A stretch of 64,000 nucleotides of DNA from Nymphaea colorata (taxonomy: Eukaryota > Streptophyta > Magnoliopsida > Nymphaeales > Nymphaeaceae). The stretch spans positions 17,477,149-17,541,148 of the forward strand of contig NC_045146.1 in the NCBI RefSeq assembly GCF_008831285.2. Direction: 5' to 3'. The notes beneath the pieces were generated by a model. That model was not told where the DNA came from. It saw nothing but the letters and a program-made list of their open reading frames with translations, and ran no database searches. Positions 36,507 to 49,329 of the stretch are shown here, one piece after another. The position numbers and the translations under genes are program-made. Numbering within the stretch: the first letter of the stretch is position 1; the number at the start of each line of letters is the position of its first letter.

Positions 36507-38783
36507 ATGAAGTTAGTGGCAACCGCCGCGGCCGCTGCCAGGCTTCACACCAGTATCATTAAATCAGGCTTCTCAGATGACGTCTTCTCCCTCAATGGTC
36601 TTCTCTCCCTGTATTCTAACGCCGGCCTCCTGGGTTTGGCACGCCAAATATTCGAAAAAATGCGCCAAAGAAACCTTGTTTCTTGGACCTCCATGATAGC
36701 AGGCTATGTCAATAGTGGCGACCTTGTGGAGAGTATGGACTTGTTTGTCAATATGAAGAGGGCCGGTATCCAGCCTAATGAGTTCACTCTGGGTAGCGTG
36801 TTGAAGGCCTGCGGTGGTGTTGGAGTAATTGAATTTGGGCGGTCTGTTCAGTCTTTGAGCTGGAAACTTGGAATTCATATGAACTTGTATGTTGGTACTT
36901 CTCTTTTGGACATGTATGCAAAATGTGGGACCATTCTTGCAGCAGAGAAGGTTTTTGCGGGTATTATGGATCAGGAGGACTTGGTGTGCTGGAATGCTAT
37001 GGTTAGTGGTTATGTGAGTAATGGATATGGAGAGGATGCTATACAACTCGTCTGCTGTATGACCAATAGGGGCATGAAACCTGATCAAGTCACATTAATC
37101 GGTGCCCTTCAGGGGTGTTCGATGATAGAGAATTCTTATTGTGGAGAATGCATCCATGGCTTGGTCTACAAGGCTGGATGGGCTGCGTTCGATACATCAG
37201 TGATGAATTCTCTTATTGACATGTACATTAAGAACGGCAACATAAATTTGGCAATTCGGGTATTTGGTGAAATGAATGCACGGGATATCATCTCTTGGAA
37301 TACTGTGATTTCAGGGTATGCTCAAGAGGAGAATGTGGAAGATGCTGTAGATGCCTTTAAGAAGATGATGCTAGCAGAGTTTAAACCAAATAGAATCACT
37401 TTCTGTATCTTATTTAAGCTCTGCGCTTCCGCGCATGATATCAATCTAGGACTTCAGTTCTATTCATCTATTTTTCAACTGGGACTCACAGAGGATGTTC
37501 CCATCATCAATTGTCTTATTAATATGTTCGCCACATGTGGGCTGGTTGAAGATGCACATGCAATTTTCATACATGTTGGGGCCCTTGAGATAACTACTTG
37601 GAATGAAATGATTACGGGATACGTCTTGAATGACTGTGGTGGTGAGGCATTACGGCTTTTCAGTGATCTCCACAATTCAGGACTTCATGCAAATGAATAT
37701 ACGTTCTCCAGCATATTGCAAGCTTGTTCTGGTCAAATGCATCAGAGAACAGGGCAACAAATTCATTGCAGTATGATAAAATCTGGTTTTAATCTATACC
37801 CTTTCGTCATTAGTTCATTGATAATGTCTTACTCAAGAATGGGGCTGGTAGATGATTCCTTCAAAGTATTCAGGGGCGTCGAAGTTCCAGATTTGGTTTC
37901 CTGGAGTTCCATAATCTCTGCATTTTCTCAGCAAGGATATGACACGTTGGCACTGTTTCTTTTTAAGGAGTTCAGAGAAACAGGTGAAAAACCAGATGAA
38001 TTCATTGCGAGCAGTGCTTTAAAAGCTTGTGCTAGCCATGCTGCATTAGATCTAAGTAAATGTTTCCATGCTTATGTTCTTAAATGTGGGCTCAAGGATG
38101 CATGCATAACAAGCTCAGTTATTGATGTTTATGCAAAATCCGGAGACATGGATAGTGCAAGATTCGTGTTTGACCTTTCAGCAAGAGATGATGATCCTAT
38201 AATTTTCAGTTCGATTATCACTGCTTTCGCACAGCATGGCCTTATAGATGAAGCCTTTGAAGCCCTAGGGGGAATGCAGAAATTGAATTTACAGCCAAAC
38301 CATGCGACTTTTGTTTCTATACTTTCAGCATGTAGCCGCATGGGCGAAGTAGATCAGGGACAGAAGTTCTTTGACTTTATCCATCATGTCTATGGAGCAG
38401 CAGTGTCAAAGAAAATGTATGCTTGCCTGGTTGATTTGCTCGCACGATCTGGCCATATTGAAGAAGCAAAAGAAGTTGTAGATAAAATGCCCTATGAACC
38501 TTGGCCTTCTATATGGAGATCCTTATTGAGTGGTTGTGTGGTTCACGGTAACAGCAAGTTGGGGGAGGTCGCTGCTAAACAAATTCTTCACATGACACCT
38601 AAAAATGACACAGCCTATGTTCTGCTTTCAAAGTTATATGCTTCAGAAGGTAAATGGGAGGATGTGGCTGAAGTGAAGAGACACATGAAAACAAGAGGAA
38701 TCAGGAAGCAGACTGGGTGCAGTTGGATATCTATCAAAGGTGAAACTCACAAATTTTCTGTTGGGCAAGTGTTGAGCTCTTGA
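36507..38783 (+). CDS. Pentatricopeptide repeat protein, PLS class with E domain
   Basis: An intronless gene of 758 residues made almost entirely of tandem PPR motifs of 31-36 residues (for example NLVSWTSMIAGYVNSGDLVE, DIISWNTVISGYAQEENVED, DLVSWSSIISAFSQQGYDT). The C-terminal E-type region ends in GCSWISIKGETHKFSVGQV, without a DYW domain. Such proteins bind single organellar RNAs and usually specify C-to-U editing sites in plastids or mitochondria, borrowing a deaminase in trans. ATG 36507 is the first in-frame ATG after the upstream stop at about 36465. The protein begins almost directly with a repeat (ARLHTSIIKSGF) and has no clear transit peptide, so a 5' exon or lost N terminus is possible. 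The RNA target cannot be read without motif-by-motif decoding. Confidence 0.9.
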   Translation: MKLVATAAAAARLHTSIIKSGFSDDVFSLNGLLSLYSNAGLLGLARQIFEKMRQRNLVSWTSMIAGYVNSGDLVESMDLFVNMKRAGIQPNEFTLGSVLKACGGVGVIEFGRSVQSLSWKLGIHMNLYVGTSLLDMYAKCGTILAAEKVFAGIMDQEDLVCWNAMVSGYVSNGYGEDAIQLVCCMTNRGMKPDQVTLIGALQGCSMIENSYCGECIHGLVYKAGWAAFDTSVMNSLIDMYIKNGNINLAIRVFGEMNARDIISWNTVISGYAQEENVEDAVDAFKKMMLAEFKPNRITFCILFKLCASAHDINLGLQFYSSIFQLGLTEDVPIINCLINMFATCGLVEDAHAIFIHVGALEITTWNEMITGYVLNDCGGEALRLFSDLHNSGLHANEYTFSSILQACSGQMHQRTGQQIHCSMIKSGFNLYPFVISSLIMSYSRMGLVDDSFKVFRGVEVPDLVSWSSIISAFSQQGYDTLALFLFKEFRETGEKPDEFIASSALKACASHAALDLSKCFHAYVLKCGLKDACITSSVIDVYAKSGDMDSARFVFDLSARDDDPIIFSSIITAFAQHGLIDEAFEALGGMQKLNLQPNHATFVSILSACSRMGEVDQGQKFFDFIHHVYGAAVSKKMYACLVDLLARSGHIEEAKEVVDKMPYEPWPSIWRSLLSGCVVHGNSKLGEVAAKQILHMTPKNDTAYVLLSKLYASEGKWEDVAEVKRHMKTRGIRKQTGCSWISIKGETHKFSVGQVLSS

Positions 38784-40369
38784 AAAGCAGGAAAACCTTA
38801 TTGGAGCATGGAGAACCTATAGCATTCTTGCACCACTTGCCAATCTTTTATCTACATCGTGAGATGCTACTTCTTTAGTGGCAGCATGAGGTTGAGCGGC
38901 ACAAGAAGCAGCACCAGAATTCGCTAATGCAATTGTAATAGCTAGCATAGAAGAACAATGGATTTTTGCCTCATATGGAGGAGACTCCTGCAACCGTGAT
39001 ACCTCACCAGTCACACTCAACGGTGAAGCTTCCACTATAGGAAGGCTCATGCAATCAAATGTAAATGTCAGGAATACAGGATAATCAGATTCCCTGAAAT
39101 CTGGGATTTTACATGGTAAAACACAAACTGATCTTTGGAGATTCTGCTATTGTGTTTTCGTCTCCATCATTTTTGATCCTATAGATCTGCTCTTTCATTT
39201 TTCTTCAGCATTACCATTTTGCATATTCAATCCTTTCTTATTTGGAGCGGTCTGTGTTTTCCAATGCATATAAGCTCTGAAAAGAATCTCTGATAATGCA
39301 GGGTTTAGGAAGAGGACATCCCATGTGGTCAGCAACTATGAAAATGGGCGTAAAACGAATCAATTGATCCTTACTGCATCAATAGGATGACAGGTTTCTT
39401 GCAACAAAGTCCGGCTCAGTTCCTTCTAATTGCTTATGCAGTTATGTGCAGAGAATCCTTTTTTATTCTACGATTCAATCGATTATATAAAGGTTAATTT
39501 TGGAGGCTATAGACAAAATATGTTGCAGTCCCTAGTCTTACATCTACATTGAGTTGGAATCAATAAATGACCTCGATTTGATTATTAGTTGATTTGGTTA
39601 TTTCTTGCTTGGGCAGCACAAGTATCGGCATGTCAAGGGTATCAAGTAATTGAGCGCTTTGGCTCAAGAGTTCAAGTCACAAGCTTGACATCTTGCTACC
39701 TGAGTTCTTTCATGGCGTTCTCGTAAGGCTGGGCGTTTGAAACTCACTTAGATTTTTTCTTTTCCTTGTTTTTTGGAAGGTTGCTCATTAAAAAAAAAAA
39801 ATCAAACAAAAATTAAAAAATTTTGGTTGTCCGCCAAATGGATCCATATCTCATTATTGCCCATGCTTTATGTTTTTCTTTCTTTTTTTTTTTTTGTCAA
39901 TTTGTCCTTTTGACACTGCTGGTGCATGTTAGTCCTTTTGTCAATAAGTTTGGGAGTAACCACAATCAACGTTTAATAGCAGTTAGTTAACCATAACAAA
40001 AGACTACGACCTCATATATGGCAGGGAATGTTTGCTACTTTCCCAAAATATCCAATTCCGAATCCGTATTTTTGAAGTTATACTTCATGTATCAGTCCGT
40101 ATGGATGGGTTGTCCGTGTTTAGTGAACACGAAATGCTTAAATACGTTATTTTAATGTGTAAATAATTGTACTTAGAGAAGTTACTAAACTTCTGTGGTC
40201 TGTCTTCTTTGACTTACAAGATCTAAACTTTATCATAAGAAATATGATTTTTGTATTAATTCCTATAATTCACCAAGATTACGTTTATGGTTTGTTTTGT
40301 GGGAATATATAGTTCAAAAATATGAGTTTTGACTACCAAACTTGCAAGATAAACTCGCCGTTTACAAAT

Positions 40370-40416
40370 AGCTATTTATAAGGACAAATTCTTAGCTATT
40401 TATAAGGACAAATTCT
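40370..40416. repeat. Perfect 23-base direct repeat
   Basis: AGCTATTTATAAGGACAAAT plus TCT occurs at 40370-40392 and again at 40394-40416. Confidence 0.95.
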
Positions 40417-41571
40417 ATCACCTTATTTATTTCAGGCTTTTAGAATATAAGCACTAATTAATACAAGGATTATTGCACACTAACATGAGTTGTTTGATCA
40501 ACATGACTGAATTTATAGCTCATAAATAGACACATAAAAGCATTAGTTATTGAACGCTCGTTAACTGTTACATTTCGAAGTTAGTTGCCACTGATATTGT
40601 TTTCATGTACGAGTCATTTAATAATGTTGATTGACCGAACGACTAGTGATAATATAGATTAGTGCCCATATTTCCTTTGGTCGTATCTTAAAATTGTTAT
40701 TCAATGTAAACTGCTCAGCTGTTAATGCATTTACGTTTTTCCTCATGTGAAACTATTTATTTTTTACCAAGTGTAAATAAGATTTAGCATGTGGAAATTT
40801 TTGTGAGTACTGTAATTGTTTAAATCCTCATAAAATCCTATACTTCCATCGGAAAACAATTTTTTGTGTTCATTGTTAGTATTTTTACAAGGAAATTACA
40901 ATTTTGCAATTACCTTTGTTAAGAAAAAAGTTGGATTTCTACAAAAGTTTTATCTTCCATAAAAGCAGTGGATGGAGTTTGAAAAAAAAATGGAGGGGGG
41001 AGAGGTCCTCAAAATGCTGAAACTCCTTAACCTTTTCCATTGCTATTGGGGTTCCTTAGGTGGGGAACATGACACCCTTAAACTAAGTATCATACATGTA
41101 TCATTTGTAGTTAGTAGATGTCACTAAAATCAAACTGGTGAACATGCTTTCACTGGTCCATCAATCCGATCAACTATGTTGTGCCTATGTTGTGCCTCTC
41201 GAGCAAGTTTAAAGAACAAAGAAAAATAATGAATTTGCAAAATAGCTACCAAGAACGGCATAATTATGAAGGAAAATTTTCAAATTTATTTTGTCCTTAT
41301 GTATGAAACTTCCCTCGTGCATTCAACATTTGACTTGTTCCTGCTTTCGTGGTATAATCTCACTTTATTAACGAACAAACGCTCATTTAAATGAAAGGAA
41401 TTCAAAGTTCAAATCATACCATCGAAACTTTAAGGCGTTTTCTTAATTTCATTCTTCATTTTTTTTCTTTTACAGGTAGATATCAAAGTTGTCAGCGCAG
41501 TGAGTGGAAGCCCAAGGAAATTTCGGATGGATGAAGATCAGTATAAAAGGGAGAGCAAAGTCCTTAGAACG

Positions 41572-41574
<3 letters not shown>

Positions 41575-41608
<34 letters not shown>

Positions 41609-41621
41609 GTGTGTGTGTGTG
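41575..41621. repeat. (CT)n(TG)n compound microsatellite
   Basis: A CT run (41575-41604) passes into a TG run (to 41621), about 580 bases upstream of the DUF4408 gene start. Confidence 0.95.
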
Positions 41622-42199
41622 TTTTGAAATGTAGTATTGGTGGCGATACAAATGATACATATTGCTGATTGCATTTCTTTTGAAATCAGGCTCTTCGGTT
41701 TCTTTTCTCATTCTGCCTTACTCTGACCTTTTGAAGTGCAACTATCTGGAAGCAGCAGTAGCCAGTAGAAGAACCCAACTGTGGCATTCCATATTTTGCT
41801 GGAGATTTTGCATTTGTTTTTAGTTCAAATATGCAAGAGATCTCCTCTTTGCTCTTCTTCGCTTTAGGATTAGCTAATTAAGCTTCCTTTGTTGCATAAT
41901 CAAGTAAGACTCCTTCCTGAGCTTTTCAGACATGCTTGACATTCATTGACTAGTTCCTTTGTGTCACGGAAACTCATCGACCTCCCCACTTGCTCATCCC
42001 CTGTATACCTCTCTTTTGGAAAGCCAAAATCATCAATCGAAAAGGCATTTTTTCGACCTTTTCATTGTGCGGCGCTAAGAATCTTTACACTCCTCAGCTT
42101 TACTCAATCTCGTTTCCTTGCCAAACCTTTGCTGAATCAAATATGGAACATGGCTGACGAAAAGAAGAAGCCAAACTTCATTTCATAGTCCAATTTGAG

Positions 42200-43447
42200 A
42201 TGATGGCGAGGTTCACGTTTGAGATGGTGCTGTGGGGAGCGAGGACCATCTTCATTGTGGTGGGCTTCCTCTCCTTCATTGCCTCACTCGACATGAAGGC
42301 CATCTTTTTGAGCTCCGTCCCTGACCTTGGCGCCTCCATCTCATCCCTCCTACCGACCTCCCTTTCCTACATCTCCTCATTCTCCTCCTCCTTTTACCGC
42401 CCATATGTCGACGTTGCCGTCGGCTGCATCGTTATCATCCTCCTTATCTCCTCCAAAAAATACAGCAACCCGTCAAAAGAACGAAGCGAAAAGACTCAGA
42501 AAGGTGGAGAGCTGCTGATCAGACATCCATCTCTTCCTCTGCTTGCCTGCCACCAACACGCAGAGCCACCGGTGCTGGCTTCATCTCCTCAAACCTCTGG
42601 TTTTATGGCCTACCCAACCGAGCCCTCCCCCTCGAAGAGTGATCTGCTGTACCATCATTCGCTGAAGACCAAAGTGGTAGGGAGTTTCCTGAAGCATCCA
42701 ACAATGGCGGGGAGTCGTTCGCTTCAATCCCGTCCGTCGCCCAGCGAAAGTAAGTCTTGTAGAGAGCTAGACAGTTCAGCCCGTATGTCAGGAAAGCGGT
42801 CAATGTCCGTCGACTACCGGTCCTTGAACGAGACGCCGGTACGCATTGGTGGTGTCGGCTCGATCTCCTTTCGGCACGCCGCAAGGGATGCTGCCATGTC
42901 TAGTCTGCGACAAGAGGCCACGTTCGTGGCGCCAAGCTTGTGGAAGCCATTACCAGACGACCAACTCTTTCTCCTGGACGAGGATGTCGACTTTCTCGAA
43001 GGAGACCTGGATTCGTCCCCTTTGCTGCCATCTCCATGGCCGGTCTCCGATTCAGAGAGCGAGGAGGAATTACGTGAGGCGCATGACTCATCAGGGTCGA
43101 CGTGCCGGGGCATCACCGCCGGCCTGCTGCTTAAGAAGTATGAGAAGTGGAACTCGCCGGAGCTGGACCGTGGGACAACTCGGCGTTGGATCACGAAGAA
43201 GTCGGAGATGTCTAGGGAGCCGAACACGGATGCTTCTCGGAGGGCAATGAGTCGACCAAAGTCGTTCAGCAAACCACAGGCCCTGCATTCCTTGTCACAG
43301 TCAATGCGATGGCGGCAGCCATTGGAGAAGGAAGAGTTGCAGAGGCGATCCGATGCATTCATCAAAAAGATGAGGAACGACCTGTGGCTGGAACATCAGG
43401 AGTCGGAGCAGCAGTACAGGGACATGATCAGCAGGGGCACCGCATGA
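42200..43447 (+). CDS. DUF4408 / DUF761 domain membrane protein
   Basis: An intronless gene of 415 residues. The N terminus has a hydrophobic helix (about residues 9-26, LWGARTIFIVVGFLSFIA) typical of DUF4408 and a second one (about 72-84, VAVGCIVIILLIS), suggesting membrane insertion. The middle is low complexity, serine and charge rich. The C terminus carries the DUF761 (cotton-fibre expressed protein-like) motif: RSDAFIKKMRNDLWLEHQES, then a tyrosine and MISRGTA. The molecular role of this plant family is unknown. Two ATGs in tandem (42200, 42203) serve as the start. Base composition is clearly more GC-rich than the flanks. Confidence 0.85.
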   Translation: MMARFTFEMVLWGARTIFIVVGFLSFIASLDMKAIFLSSVPDLGASISSLLPTSLSYISSFSSSFYRPYVDVAVGCIVIILLISSKKYSNPSKERSEKTQKGGELLIRHPSLPLLACHQHAEPPVLASSPQTSGFMAYPTEPSPSKSDLLYHHSLKTKVVGSFLKHPTMAGSRSLQSRPSPSESKSCRELDSSARMSGKRSMSVDYRSLNETPVRIGGVGSISFRHAARDAAMSSLRQEATFVAPSLWKPLPDDQLFLLDEDVDFLEGDLDSSPLLPSPWPVSDSESEEELREAHDSSGSTCRGITAGLLLKKYEKWNSPELDRGTTRRWITKKSEMSREPNTDASRRAMSRPKSFSKPQALHSLSQSMRWRQPLEKEELQRRSDAFIKKMRNDLWLEHQESEQQYRDMISRGTA

Positions 43448-44459
43448 TGCAAGATGACAGGAATGGTTGCTACTGGCCTTTTCATTCATTTAGCCCTTTG
43501 CAGTTTGCTGTATTCTGTATAATTGTTCAAATGGTATGTGTAAATATATCATGGTCCCCTTTTTCCTTTCTGTAGAATAGATCTCTTATCTCTATACTGC
43601 CACTTGGGAGTTTTAGACGAAAGTACCGGTGGATTCTGTATTATATAATCTACTGTAATGATATATACTTTTTGTTTGATAAAGCCTAGTTATGAGTCTG
43701 ACTTTGTTGCCATTATTTCTGTCTCTCTTGCATCTCGATATACAGGTAATCATGTTTTTATCATTGGTCGTCTCTTATATCTGAACCCCTTTATTTATCT
43801 CTCTGGACAATTCTAAGATATCAAGTTTCACACGTTCATCCAAGTGGGATATGTATCTGATAGTAAGCAGTAGTTTTTCACCAAAGATCTGATTTAATCT
43901 CAAGGATCTTCAAATGTACTTATGATCAGACCTTTCCCCTCTAATCTCAGTTCACACCATTTGGGAAAATAAAATGAGAAAGTGACTTGGTGGTAGATCT
44001 TATATCTGACTTTGGGACGCTTAGTTTGCTAACGGTGGATTTTGATGTGGAGATCAACCACATGCGTTTTGCTGTCAGATGCACTAAATGGAACATAATG
44101 TCACATATTAAGGCATTAGTTGATCGCACTTATACCCATTTGATATAAGCAGAATAGTTCAGGAGATGCTTGGTTGGACGAGGATTGTTTGCATGAGCGG
44201 AACACTGTTTACTGCACCCCTCTTGCTCTTAACCCCGTAAGTTCATACTCATTAGACGCACACATACACGCATGCATCACTTAAGGCAATTGCAGTGTAT
44301 TCATGAACTCACCATAGTTGATTTTCAACCGAGACAACTTTCAGTCATGCTTCTTAACTTAAGAAGATAATGGTTTTTAACTTTCTACATTAGAAATCTA
44401 CAACCATCTACCTCAATCTTCCCAGGAAGAAGCCAATATCGGCCTACACATGAGGACAG

Positions 44460-44764
44460 TCTAGCATGGGGCGGGGCCGGCCAATTCAAATTCGGGCTCG
44501 GTCGGAGCCCCACCGTCAAGGTCCAAGCCATGGGCTCAGCCCGACCGGATTTTAATAAAATTTTAAAACATAAATTTAATATATGAATATATAATTTATA
44601 AAGAAAAATGAGTAAAAATACAACAAAACGGATTTTTTGTATATCTTGTCGAGCCCGACCTTGCTTGTTTTGGCCCAGCCTAAAAAGTTTGTTGGGTCGG
44701 CCGGATGCCCTTTTCTCATAACCTGGGCTGAGTAACTGAAAGCAGCTTGGCGCCCACTCCTAGA
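44460..44764. mobile_element. MITE-like element
   Basis: About 305 bases with GC-rich inverted ends (TCTAGCATGGGGCGGGGCC at the left; GGCGCCCACTCCTAGA at the right) around an AT-rich centre. The internal GGGCTCGG/GCCCGACC words are typical of non-autonomous plant DNA transposons. Ends match imperfectly, so boundaries are approximate. Confidence 0.5.
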
Positions 44765-45678
44765 CATGAATTCTGCTAACTTATAACAAATTCGTCTAAT
44801 ATGCGGGTTAGATTCAAGTGATAGTGATGTAAATCCGTTCTATAATATCAGACTCATGCAGAAAGGGTGGTCTAAAATGATGAGAAATAGACTGTCTGAA
44901 CATAAAGGAGATCAACTGAAGAAAAGTTTTAACTCAAGATTTTTCGTAACTCATAACTCTAATGCAAAACAAACCCCAGGAAACGGCTCTAGATCTTCCT
45001 ATCCATTTACATAGATATGGACCCTAATACATTGATCTTTATTTTATAGACACAAAATAAGGTCCAAACCAAACAAACACAGTGAAACAAGATCCGAACT
45101 TAGATTCAGATTCCAAATCAATTAAATGGTCACCCTGATATCCAATTTAGAACGGGTCAGGTTCTGTTCTGCTCCAGCTCCTGCATCAAATAAGCAAGAA
45201 CAAAGCTTTAAAAGCATTAAGAATAGAAAATGAGAGGGATCCCTCTGAGTTTGAACGCGGATGACAGACTTGCCATGGCCGTTGCAGCAGATTGTTTCCG
45301 TATCACATCAATAGAAAAAAAGAAATACTGTAGTCAATGAATCATCTGGCACTTGTTATTAGTTACTAACCCTCCATTTTTCTTTTCCCAAATCTATTGA
45401 ACCTTAACTCAGTAGACAACCATTTCCGCGTTTTAGATGTCATTATCTTCGGGGTCTTCTCTCCTATTTTCTGTGAGTGAAAAGAAAGGACCGAACAAAG
45501 AATATGCTGTAGATGCACAGGAAGATCATCCATGGCTCCTTATATATATGCAGTGGTTGGTCAGTACCTGTTGAGGATGACAAACAATGGAGCCCTGCCA
45601 GTTGCAGCTGGCCGGCTCCAAGTTCCCTCAGCAAAACCACCATTCGTCAGTCATGGGCAGTAGGCCAAGTGATAGACG

Positions 45679-45748
45679 CAGATGTCGGTTGGCTTCCCTC
45701 TTTAAATATAATACACAGATGTCGGTTGGCTTCCCTCTTTAAATATAA
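45679..45748. repeat. 33-base direct duplication
   Basis: The segment opening CAGATGTCGGTTGGCTTCCC and ending AAATATAA occurs at 45679-45711 and 45716-45748. Confidence 0.95.
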
Positions 45749-46170
45749 ATAAGATCTGAAGGGCACAGCACCTTGAGGAGATCTCCACCGTCGTAACTTA
45801 TGCTCACTGCAGCCATTTGATGGTTTAATTATTAGCAAAAAGTGCTTGTTGTTGCCTCTGGTGGGGAGCTTTGATCTTAATTATGAGTTTAATCCGTTCT
45901 TTTTGTCTGCTCTGTGCCTGATCAAATATTACTTTAACGATGACTTGACCTAGATGGTGCATGAGGGTTATATATTGGTCAAGGTCTAGGAATTTAATAA
46001 GGCTCTCAATCAACTCTAACCTTATGAAGCAATCTTAATTAATTGTTTCCTTTATGTGGTTCTAGATTTAGTGAGGGGTCTTAGCTTCTAACTTATGGTT
46101 TAGCTGCTCTACCGGTCGCATGTGTGGCATTCATCTAAGGTGTATGTGCTTCGAGCAGTTTGGTGCACCT

Positions 46171-46231
46171 GCATGGGCAGTGGCTATAGCAACGAAGCTA
46201 TGCATGGGCAGTGGCTATAGCAACGAAGCTA
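46171..46231. repeat. 31-base tandem duplication
   Basis: GCATGGGCAGTGGCTATAGC plus AACGAAGCTA occurs at 46171-46200 and 46202-46231 with no mismatch. Confidence 0.95.
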
Positions 46232-48145
46232 CATGTGGGCTGGTGTTGGCACGGTGAAAACTTTTATTGTGATGAAGTTGGGCCCAAGTCCAGCTGCATG
46301 TGATGCCCACACTAGACTCGGGTTAGTGTCCTGTGGGCACTTAGCCTACTAAGCTAGTGAGGCGCGTTAGTTGCCTCCGGCCAAAAAAATTCTAGCTCTG
46401 CAACTAGATGACTTGTTTCAGGTTTAAGACAGGGTGTTAACTTCTTATGAAAACTGACATGAAGTGCTTAGAGGGAAGAAAAAAATTAAATAAGTGCATT
46501 GGGCTGACACCCAAATCAACTTCCTTGCAACTTGTCCTGGTAGTGCCCAACTAGAATAACGATTACAAGTTGATACCCAATATTTCAAACCTCGTGTTTG
46601 GCCTTCTTTACTATTTTATTCCAATGCTGACTATTTGCAGGGATTTAGTGAAACTTCATAGGAAGCGGGTGGAGCCAAAAACAAAACAGAACAGAACAAT
46701 GAATTAGATCGGCATGGTCAGCCTGATCTAATTTGGTGGCAGAAATAGAGTGACGATGATGGGAATGGAAAGGTAAGCAAACCATTGGATATTTTATCTA
46801 GTTCCTTTAGACGGGTGTCAAGTTGAGTGCACTAGGCACCAGAAATATTTGTTCCATCTTTCGGAAGCCAACATAGGGCTTGTCACTGCGTGCAAAACGA
46901 TTCAGTTTTATACGAACATACGAGTATTGTTTCAACCTAACGTGATACAGTCAAACATGAGATGTTAAGTCGCTAGGATGATATACCTCAGCGCATGCAA
47001 GGCACCTTGAGGAGATTTCAAGATCAAAACTCGCACCAGTGACTTCAGTGTCCGCAAAAGATTCTCTCTCTCTCTCTCTCTCTTTGACTGCACCAGTCAT
47101 TCCTCTTTTCCTCCGCCTTGCTGACCTCTCATCGTTCACGTCCCTATCCTGGCCCCTTTCACCTACCCGTGAGTTCACTTTTTCTTCTTGCTACCTGGCC
47201 TCCTTTGGTCCTTCTGTCGCGTCACTCCCCCCCGGTCTCTTTGGTCTCTTGGCCCATCTCCTCGAGTCATTGCTTTTGTCTGGCTTCTTCTGACTGGCCA
47301 TATCAACACTTTTGATCACCTACAGCGCCTTGGCATCAGTTTGGCTAACCAGTGTCCCCTGAGTCTCGGGTCCACTTTTTTACTTCTTGCCATTTTTTCT
47401 CTAGTGTCCTTGCTTCTACTTGGCCTTCCCTTGTTAGTAATCTTCCAAACCCACCATCCATTCGTCTTTTCTTCCTCTTTTGTCCTTCCCCCCATCTGAC
47501 TGCTTCCTAGGGTCATGTCTGGAGGCCGTGGCTCATTTCAGCTTGGTGGCGCATTTGGGTGGAGCACAACAACAGGGTCTTCAGGGGCACCTTCTCTTCA
47601 CCAAATTCTGTGGCTCGTCTTGTGCAAGGGGATATCCAGTTCGTCATTCGGTTAAAACGCTGCCGCCTGACTGCGGTTGGGTGACTGTGCCGTTTCGTCT
47701 TTCCTCTTCTCTCCTATTTTTCTGTGCATTGTATTGTATATTTGTTCCTCCTACTTGTGTTTTTTGCGTAATTTTGTTCTTTGCGGATTGTTTTTGTATT
47801 TAGGGGACCTCTTGTCCCCAAATTTTGTTATATATTCCCATTTTATCCTCTCTCTCTCTCTCTCTCTCTCTCTAGATATTGCATGTCACCGTAAGAGGAC
47901 AGATCCAGTACAACGTAATTCAACAAAGTCGTGCAATTGCATTGCGGAAATGAACTTTTTAAGCATTTTCTAGTGGCACTGGTGCAATCTTTGTCGCCCA
48001 AAAACTTACGAATCAGCTCTTAGACCTGTTTATCTGATGATAGGATTCGTAACAAATTTTGGATCCTCTGAAATTTCAGAATTTTCATAGGTTTTTTGAT
48101 AGTGCAAATCCAAAAAAAAAAACTGATGCAAGATTTGTTACGTCC

Positions 48146-48194
<49 letters not shown>
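48146..48194. repeat. (ATT)n microsatellite
   Basis: About 16 consecutive TTA/ATT trinucleotides. Confidence 0.95.
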
Positions 48195-48199
<5 letters not shown>

Positions 48200-49329
48200 C
48201 GGGTCTGAACTTTGAAATATAATTTCACAAAATTTGTGCAATCACATAAAGATCTTATCCTGGCTCTAACAATTACCAAATTCAGTTTGCTTCAACCAAT
48301 GTCCAGAATTTGGAAGTTGAATTAGAGTGCAGAAATTGCCACAATAAATAGATACGGTATTGGGTAAAATGATTACCATTAAATGATATTGATAGCGGCA
48401 GTAGAAATGGTAAATGATGGTGGTAGCCATGAGGTAATGGAGAAAGTGACAGTTTGCTTTCTCGAAGTCCATATAACTATTTTATAGAGTTCTTCAAAAC
48501 TTAGCTTTAAAACTACATACAGTTAGTGTCAGAGCTGCGTTCTTATTAGCCATCTAGACAATTTTTGCATTTTCATTATTAACACATGTAATGATGTAAA
48601 TGTATTTTCAGGGATGTAGCGATCACTTTCCATTTAATTTTTGTCGTTAAGAATTTTAGCGTTTTTTTTTTCAAGTGCTATATGGTGATACACTTTGATA
48701 ACAGACATTTAAATTAATGTTTATGCTTAAACATGTGATATTGTTTTGTGAGTTCATAAAGGGGTGCGTCCATTATGATTCGTAATTGTGTTCTCTTCAA
48801 ATGGTATCTTGTGATTTAATTTTAGAAGGTAACTGAAAATCTAGTTTTATGTTTAAGCATGCTGGTACCTTCTGGTAGACTGACCCTCATAGTAGGCCAA
48901 CTAAGGGGGTGATATCCGAGAAGCCAAAACACCCCTCCTTTTTCCTTGCCTCCAGGGTCCAGGACTGTGTCTAAAGCCTAAGTGTGAGGAGAGCACATCT
49001 ACAACAGCCAACTAGGGAAAAAAATGAAGAAAGCAAAACCCATAAGTAATAATATATTTAGCAAAATTTCCTTCCACCTCCATGTGCCTAGGATGGAAAT
49101 GGTCCAGACATCCTTTGAAGTTTCAGTTTTCCTGGCTGTGCTGAATTCACCCTGAATCTCACTCCTCGTGTATCTAATTGACCTGAATCCAAACCATTTA
49201 TATCTCTACATGTACCTCTTCCTGTCGAACGTGTTGCACTTGACAATTAAAAATAAGAGAGTGAAACAGATAATCCATCAAAGCATAATACTTTTGTGCA
49301 GCACGTCCAAGTTTGCCTAAGTGGGGATG

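Larger units (their letters stand above)
38784..42199. other. Intergenic region between the PPR and DUF4408 genes
   Basis: Holds a 24-base direct duplication at 40370-40416 and a (CT)n(TG)n tract at 41575-41621, the latter probably in the promoter or 5' leader of the next gene. A 77-codon - strand frame at 38817-39050 is unrecognised. Confidence 0.55.
43448..49329. other. Intergenic region between the DUF4408 gene and the plastid-protein gene
   Basis: Contains a MITE-like element (44460-44764), two short direct duplications (45679-45748, 46171-46231), (CT)n tracts at 47063-47083 and 47848-47873, and an (ATT)n tract at 48146-48194. Frames around 47039-47973 are pyrimidine-rich and show no known domain. 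Confidence 0.55.

Noticed and set aside
38817-39050. 77-codon - strand frame just downstream of the PPR gene
   Set aside because: It has an amino-acid mix that looks protein-like, but no recognisable motif or exon context; it could be a decayed fragment.
46951-47973. Cluster of overlapping frames between two (CT)n tracts
   Set aside because: Pyrimidine-rich sequence gives long open frames by chance (Leu/Ser/Phe-rich); no domain seen.
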